From assembly GCA_040510135.1 (NCBI GenBank), contig JBEVJN010000081.1:15877-79876 (forward strand): a stretch of DNA of 64,000 nucleotides. Direction: 5' to 3'. Shown here in pieces: positions 59,248 through 64,000 of the stretch. Source of the stretch: JARDZU01 sp040510135 (GTDB taxonomy: Bacteria > Actinomycetota > Acidimicrobiia > Spongiisociales > ZC4RG35). The first letter of the stretch is position 1; every line of letters begins with the position of its first letter. Made by a program: the position numbers and the translations under genes. The notes beneath the pieces are model-generated. The model made no database searches. It saw only the letters and a program-made list of their open reading frames with translations, and had not been told where the DNA came from.

Positions 59248-62200
59248 GTGTTTGCTGTGTATTTGAAGTCACTGAAGCTCGTCGGTTTCAAGTCGTTCGC
59301 CGACCGAACCCGGCTCGAATTCCGACCCGGCGTGACCGTGGTCGTCGGCCCCAACGGGTCCGGCAAGTCCAACCTGGTCGACGCCCTTTCCTGGGTGATG
59401 GGGACCCAATCCACGAAGGCGCTGCGCACGGGAAAGATGGAGGACGTCGTCTTCGCCGGCACTGCCACCCGGCCCGCATTGAGCCGGGCGGAGGCCACCC
59501 TGGTCATCGACAACACGGAGCGGAGGCTCCCATTGGATCTGGACGAGGTGGCGCTCACCCGGCGTCTGTACCGGGACGGCTCGTCCGACTACGAGATCAA
59601 CGGCGTGGACTGCAGGCTTCTCGACGTGCAGGAATTGCTCAGTGACTCGGGTGTGGGCCGCCATCAGCACGTGATCATTGGACAAGGCCAGGTCGACGAG
59701 GTGCTCAACGCTTCCCCCGAAGATCATCGAGCGGTGATCGAAGAGGCAGCCGGGATCCTCAAGCACCGCCGCCGCAAGGAGAAGGCGGAGCGAAGGCTCG
59801 AGCGAACCGACGAGGACGTGCTCAGGCTTCAGGACCTCATTGGCGAGATCGAGCGGCAGTTGAGGCCGCTGCGCCGTCAGGCGAGGGCAGCCGAGCGCTA
59901 TCACGGCCTGAAATCCGGGGTCCGCGAGCTGCGTCTCCATCTGGCCGGCCTCGCCCTCGAAGCGCACGAGGCCGAGATGGGGGCCGGGAGCGTCACCTTG
60001 GAGACCCTGACAGGTCAAATCGCCTTCGACGAGGCGGCGCTGCGTGCCCTGACGACGTCCGTCGAGGCTCTGACAGACCGGGCCACCATTGTTGGAGTCG
60101 ATCTGGATCGCGACACCGGCGCTGCTGCCCGTCTCGAGACGACAGTCGAGAGATTGCGGCGTCTGGGTGCGGTGGCCCAGGAGCGGAGTCGGGCTGTCAG
60201 TGGCAGGCGGCAGGCCGGGATCGAGCGCAGGTCCGACCTTCGTCTGGAGCTGGAAGGGATCGTAGAGGAACTAGGCGAGGTGACCGCTTCCGAGGCCGGT
60301 GCGGTCGCACATGTGGAGGCGATGGAGGCTCGCTTTCGACGCTTGGAGGACGAGGAGCGGGCCATCGCCACCCAGAATGCGTTGTCCCCGGAGGGAGCGC
60401 TGGCGGCGGTCCGCGGTGAGCTCTCGGTGCTGCAGGCTGCAGGCATGCGCGACTCCCGCGAGATGGAGGCCATCGAGCGCAGGCTCGACGTCGTCACCTC
60501 TCAGTTGAGTGACGAATCGGGCGAGATCTCTCGGATCAACGAGGAGATTCGGGGCCTGGATGAAGGCGTATCAGGATTCCAGGACGGTTATCAGAAGGCG
60601 AGCCGTCGGCGCGAATCCGATCAGAAGGCCTGGTCTGGTGCGGAAGAGGCCATGACCGAGTCCAGACTCGCACTGGCCGCGGCCACGGCGAGGGTCGACG
60701 CGCTGGAAGCGGCCCTTTCTGGCAGTGTGGACATCGAATCCCGGCGCACGGTGGAGGCAGTGGAGGGGGCCCTGGGTGCCCTCGTCACCCGTCTCGACAT
60801 CCCGCCCGGGCTGGAGAAGGCAGTCGACGCCGCCCTGGGGCGATGGGCCGACGCCGTCGCCTTCCAAGGCGTCGATCGCCTCAGGGATGCCGTAGAGAAG
60901 CTAAAGGCGGCCGGTGGCGGAGGTGTCCCGGTTGTCTCGGCGGTGAACCGAGGGTCGGCCCCGGCGTCCGAGATCGCCGCCGCATCGGGCGTCGACTCCC
61001 TCGTGGATCGGCTCGGACCTCGGGCCGACCTCGGACTGGCCCGCCACCTACTTGGCGACGTCCTCCTCGTGGAAGGATGGGTCACCGCCCTCTCGCTGGT
61101 TGCACGCCATCCTGCACTGAGGGCGGTAACTCCCGAAGGCGACCTGGTTTCGATCGACGGAGTCCAAATCTCCCGGCCAGATGACGCCGGGCCCGCCATG
61201 CTGGAGACGGCCCGGATCGCGGCCGAAGAGGCGAACACGACCCTGTCCCGGGCATCGTCGATCTACACGGCCGCAAAGCGCGACTTCGAGAAGAGCCGTG
61301 ACCTGGAGAGGGCGGCCTTGGAACGGCTCGAATCGGCCGAGACCATGCTGGCCGGACGAGCCGAGGCCATGGCCCGCCTCCAAAAGACAGTAGATGCCCT
61401 GGAGGGCGAGCGGACACGTCTCAGAGAGCGGCTCGGCTCGATTCAGGAGGGGACAGCAGAGAGGGAACGCCAGTCCGCCGACCTCACCGGGCGCCTCCAG
61501 GCCCTCGAAGGAGAAGAAGCAGAGAGGATGCGGGCCTGGGAGGAGTTGGAGAGCCGTCGTATTCAGATCGCCGCCGATCGGGAGATCGCGCGGTCCGAGT
61601 GGCAGGATGCGGCTTCGGTGCAAGGGGTTATCTCCGAGCGTCGCCGTCTCCTCGAGGAGCGTGTGGTGAGGATCCAGGCCGACCTCGCCCGTGTCGATGG
61701 TGACGAACCGGCACCGATCGCAGTCGAACGACTCGACCTGGTCGAGAGGTACGCCCGCCGTGCCGTCGACATCCTCCAGGGCAGGCTGGCGATCCTGCGG
61801 GAGCGTCAGGCGGGACTCCGCGCCGAAAACGAAGGCACCGTGGCCGAGCTGTCTGTTGCTCGCTCAGAGATGGAGTCGAGACGGACCTCCGTTGCAGTCG
61901 CGCGGGAGACGGTCGCCACGCTCCAGGTGCGTCTCGCCGAGCTGCGCCTCATGAAGGAGAGCGTGATCGAGGGCGTCCGTCGTGACGCCGATGCCGACGC
62001 CGACGCCGCCCGCGACGCCCCCCGCCCCGACTACCCCGATGACGCCGATCTCCAGGCGATCCTCGATGAGCGATCGGCTCAGCTGCGACGTCTAGGCCCG
62101 ATCAACCCTCTGGCGGCGGTCGAGTTCGCCGAGCTCGACGAGCGGCACACGTTTCTCGTCGACCAGCTCGCCGATGTGGAGTCTTCGCGTTCCGAGCTGC

Positions 62201-62706
62201 GCAAGGTGATCCGGGCGCTGGAGGACGAGATAGAGAATCGCTTTCGTGACGCATTCAGCGAGGTGGCAGAGGCATATCAGCGCTATTTCGCGGTTCTCTT
62301 CCCGGGCGGTCGGGGGCGGATCCGGCTCGCCGATCCGGACAACCCGCATTCGGGGTTGATGATCGAGGCTCAGCCGCTGGGCAAGAAGGTGAGCCAGCTC
62401 ACCCTGCTATCGGGTGGGGAGAGAAGTCTGGCCGCCCTCGCCTTCTTGTTCTCCATCTTCGAGGCCCGGCCCAGCCCCTTCTACGTGCTCGACGAGGTCG
62501 AGGCCGCCCTCGATGACGCCAACCTGCGGCGTTTCCTCCGCATCGTCGACGAGTTCCGCCAGAGGGCCCAGTTGCTGATCGTCACCCACCAGCAACAGAC
62601 CATGGAGGCCGCGGATGTCCTTTACGGGGTCACCATGGAGCCGGGTGGGTCCTCCCAGGTCGTCCGCAAGGACATGACCTCGATCGGTGTCGACCTCGTC
62701 GTCTAA
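59248..62706 (+). CDS. smc: Chromosome segregation protein SMC
   Basis: ATPase of condensin that compacts and segregates DNA. The 1152-residue product has Walker A GPNGSGKSN near 34-42. Two long coiled coils flank a hinge at about 505-650 (with GGGVPVVSAVNRG). The C-terminal ABC signature is LLSGGERSLAALAFLF near 1053 and Walker B is FYVLDEVEAALDD near 1078. GTG 59248 is the start; GTG 59257 is possible. It lies 54 bp after acyP. The kleisin genes scpA/scpB are not in this window. Confidence 0.95.
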   Translation: MFAVYLKSLKLVGFKSFADRTRLEFRPGVTVVVGPNGSGKSNLVDALSWVMGTQSTKALRTGKMEDVVFAGTATRPALSRAEATLVIDNTERRLPLDLDEVALTRRLYRDGSSDYEINGVDCRLLDVQELLSDSGVGRHQHVIIGQGQVDEVLNASPEDHRAVIEEAAGILKHRRRKEKAERRLERTDEDVLRLQDLIGEIERQLRPLRRQARAAERYHGLKSGVRELRLHLAGLALEAHEAEMGAGSVTLETLTGQIAFDEAALRALTTSVEALTDRATIVGVDLDRDTGAAARLETTVERLRRLGAVAQERSRAVSGRRQAGIERRSDLRLELEGIVEELGEVTASEAGAVAHVEAMEARFRRLEDEERAIATQNALSPEGALAAVRGELSVLQAAGMRDSREMEAIERRLDVVTSQLSDESGEISRINEEIRGLDEGVSGFQDGYQKASRRRESDQKAWSGAEEAMTESRLALAAATARVDALEAALSGSVDIESRRTVEAVEGALGALVTRLDIPPGLEKAVDAALGRWADAVAFQGVDRLRDAVEKLKAAGGGGVPVVSAVNRGSAPASEIAAASGVDSLVDRLGPRADLGLARHLLGDVLLVEGWVTALSLVARHPALRAVTPEGDLVSIDGVQISRPDDAGPAMLETARIAAEEANTTLSRASSIYTAAKRDFEKSRDLERAALERLESAETMLAGRAEAMARLQKTVDALEGERTRLRERLGSIQEGTAERERQSADLTGRLQALEGEEAERMRAWEELESRRIQIAADREIARSEWQDAASVQGVISERRRLLEERVVRIQADLARVDGDEPAPIAVERLDLVERYARRAVDILQGRLAILRERQAGLRAENEGTVAELSVARSEMESRRTSVAVARETVATLQVRLAELRLMKESVIEGVRRDADADADAARDAPRPDYPDDADLQAILDERSAQLRRLGPINPLAAVEFAELDERHTFLVDQLADVESSRSELRKVIRALEDEIENRFRDAFSEVAEAYQRYFAVLFPGGRGRIRLADPDNPHSGLMIEAQPLGKKVSQLTLLSGGERSLAALAFLFSIFEARPSPFYVLDEVEAALDDANLRRFLRIVDEFRQRAQLLIVTHQQQTMEAADVLYGVTMEPGGSSQVVRKDMTSIGVDLVV

Positions 62707-62722
62707 TTAGCTTGGCGTCGCA

Positions 62723-63718
62723 ATGGGAATGAGCGAATGGGCCCTGATCTTCGTCATCGTCGCCGTCGTCCTGATTGTCACTGTTGTCATCGTGGCCGGT
62801 CACCGGCGCCGGTCCGGCGAACCGTCGTCTGTGACAACGACGCGGCCCTCCCGGATCGGGCGGAGTGCCACTGCCCTCGGCTCGTCCCTGCGCCGGGCGT
62901 GGGGCAGCGGTCTCGACGATCACACCTGGCAGGAACTCGAGGAGGCGCTCCTTGGCGCCGACGTCGGGCTCGAGTCCACAAATTCGGTGGTGGCCGGTGT
63001 CAGGGCTGCGGCCCCCGAGACACCGGAACAGGCGCGACAGGCCCTCGCCACCCAGCTGAGACACGAGCTCGGCGACAAGAACCGAGAGCTGCATCTCGAA
63101 GGCGACCCGGCGGTGATCCTCGTAGTGGGGGTCAACGGGACGGGCAAGACGACCACAATCGCCAAGCTGGCCGCCCGCCTCCAAAGGGATGGCCAGGAAG
63201 TCGTCCTCGCCGCCGGGGACACGTTCCGCGCTGCCGCCGGGGCCCAACTGGACACGTGGGGTGATCGACTTGGCGTGAAGGTCGTCTCGGGACAGGAGGG
63301 CGGCGACCCGGCCTCCGTCGCGTTCGATGCCATCGAATCGGCCCGGGCCAGGGGCAACGATGTAGTGATCGTCGACACCGCCGGCCGACTCCATGCCAAG
63401 AAGAACCTCATGGCCGAGTTGGGCAAGATCCATCGTGTGGCATCGGGCGACCGGGGCCGGGTCGACGAGGTTTTGCTGGTCCTCGACGCAACCGGGGGCC
63501 AGAACGGGGTGATCCAGGTGCGCGAGTTCTCTGCCGCGGTCCCGATCAGTGGCATCGTCCTGACCAAGCTCGACGGGACTGCGAAAGGGGGCATAGTCAT
63601 CGCGATCGAGCGTCAGCTAGGTGTCCCTATCAAGTTCGTTGGGTTGGGTGAGGGGATCGACGACCTCGTGCCCTTCGATCCGGATTCATTCGTCGCCGAT
63701 CTATTGGAGCAGTCATGA
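62723..63718 (+). CDS. ftsY: Signal recognition particle receptor FtsY
   Basis: SRP-receptor GTPase for co-translational membrane targeting. The 331-residue product has an N-terminal transmembrane helix (about 6-26) in place of the long acidic A domain, a form common in actinobacteria. The NG domain has the P-loop GVNGTGKTTTIAKLA near 136-150 (usually GVNGVGKTTT), then AAGDTFRAAAGAQL, VDTAGRL and TKLDGTAKGG. It follows smc by 16 bp. The stop overlaps the cytidine deaminase start (ATGA). Confidence 0.95.
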   Translation: MGMSEWALIFVIVAVVLIVTVVIVAGHRRRSGEPSSVTTTRPSRIGRSATALGSSLRRAWGSGLDDHTWQELEEALLGADVGLESTNSVVAGVRAAAPETPEQARQALATQLRHELGDKNRELHLEGDPAVILVVGVNGTGKTTTIAKLAARLQRDGQEVVLAAGDTFRAAAGAQLDTWGDRLGVKVVSGQEGGDPASVAFDAIESARARGNDVVIVDTAGRLHAKKNLMAELGKIHRVASGDRGRVDEVLLVLDATGGQNGVIQVREFSAAVPISGIVLTKLDGTAKGGIVIAIERQLGVPIKFVGLGEGIDDLVPFDPDSFVADLLEQS

Positions 63719-64000
63719 ATCGAGAAGAATTGGTGGCTGCAGCTCGCACTGCCGCCCAGAACGCGTACTCGCCGTACTCACATTTCCGGGTGGGGGCAGT
63801 TGTCGTCTCATCCGATGGGGAGACCTTCACGGGCGCCAACATCGAGAACGCCGCCTACCCGTCGTCGAACTGTGCCGAGGCCACCGCGATCCACACCGCG
63901 GTCGCCGCCGGTGTGCGCAAGATCGACACCCTGGCCGTTGCCTGCATCGACGCTCCGGTGGTGCAGGGCTCCTATCCATGCGGGCGCTGTCGTCAGATCA
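63715..64000 (+). CDS. cdd: Cytidine deaminase (3' end outside the window)
   Basis: Deaminates cytidine and deoxycytidine to uridine forms. The first 95 codons are present. They show the start NREELVAAARTAAQNAYSPYS, the substrate/proton-shuttle motif NCAEATAI (zinc Cys plus Glu) near 53-60, and the second zinc pair YPCGRCRQ near 87-94. The gene is cut by the window end at 64000. It begins by ATGA overlap with ftsY. Confidence 0.92.
   Translation, partial: MNREELVAAARTAAQNAYSPYSHFRVGAVVVSSDGETFTGANIENAAYPSSNCAEATAIHTAVAAGVRKIDTLAVACIDAPVVQGSYPCGRCRQI

Overview
The window is a 64 kb stretch of a high-GC, gene-dense bacterial chromosome. The gene set points to an actinobacterium, most likely a deep-branching one such as Acidimicrobiia. 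Supporting features are the linked block rsmD-coaD-DUF177-rpmF-plsX-rnc-mutM-smc-ftsY, an InhA-type FabI, a homodimeric AceE, an AdnA/AdnB-type helicase-nuclease pair, a MoeZ plus Mec (JAMM) pair, a 13E12/DUF222 remnant, and a CCAEP-tail radical SAM protein. This placement is an inference; no rRNA gene is present to confirm it. No tRNA, rRNA, CRISPR array or intact insertion sequence was seen.

Layout. 1-7 kb: an ATP-type PEP carboxykinase, thiamine pyrophosphokinase, an ATP-grasp enzyme, an NfuA-like Fe-S carrier, a pirin, Mug glycosylase and two membrane proteins. 6.8-9.9 kb: a coupled run mogA / CoxG-like / cupredoxin lipoprotein / beta-helix lipoprotein. 10-13 kb: small and hypothetical genes and a tandem GNAT. 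12.7-17 kb (minus): aceE-moeZ-mec. 17-23 kb: an alpha/beta hydrolase diverging from a CCAEP-tail radical SAM gene that leads into a three-gene ABC-2 exporter. 23-26.5 kb: PlsB-like acyltransferase, Dtd and PlsY. 26.5-32.6 kb (minus): adnA-adnB, translationally coupled into plsY. 32.8-35.5 kb: glutamate dehydrogenase, a RecB-family nuclease and a DUF2306 protein.

35.55-36.63 kb is the only long stretch without an intact gene. It holds two direct copies of a hairpin-rich module. Each begins with two CGCG(A/G)AAA boxes exactly 20 bp apart and ends in a GTCACCCA box just before a reading frame. A truncated DUF222/13E12-like fragment lies between the copies. This is the best candidate here for something undescribed.

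36.6-46.4 kb: a PH/SHOCT membrane protein coupled to an acyl-CoA synthetase, two flavoprotein oxygenases, an HD-GYP/LuxR protein, InhA-type FabI and an orphan histidine kinase. 46.4-49.7 kb: an operon of alpha/beta hydrolase, membrane-anchored MurF-like ligase and Ddl-like ligase, ended by a strong hairpin. 49.8-64 kb: mostly housekeeping genes for translation (rpmB, rpmF), DNA and RNA maintenance (recG, rsmD, rnc, mutM, smc), CoA and phospholipid synthesis (coaD, plsX) and secretion (ftsY). The window ends inside a cytidine deaminase gene. Start/stop overlaps (ATGA, GTGA, TTGA, TGATG) are very common, so most same-strand neighbours are probably co-transcribed and translationally coupled.
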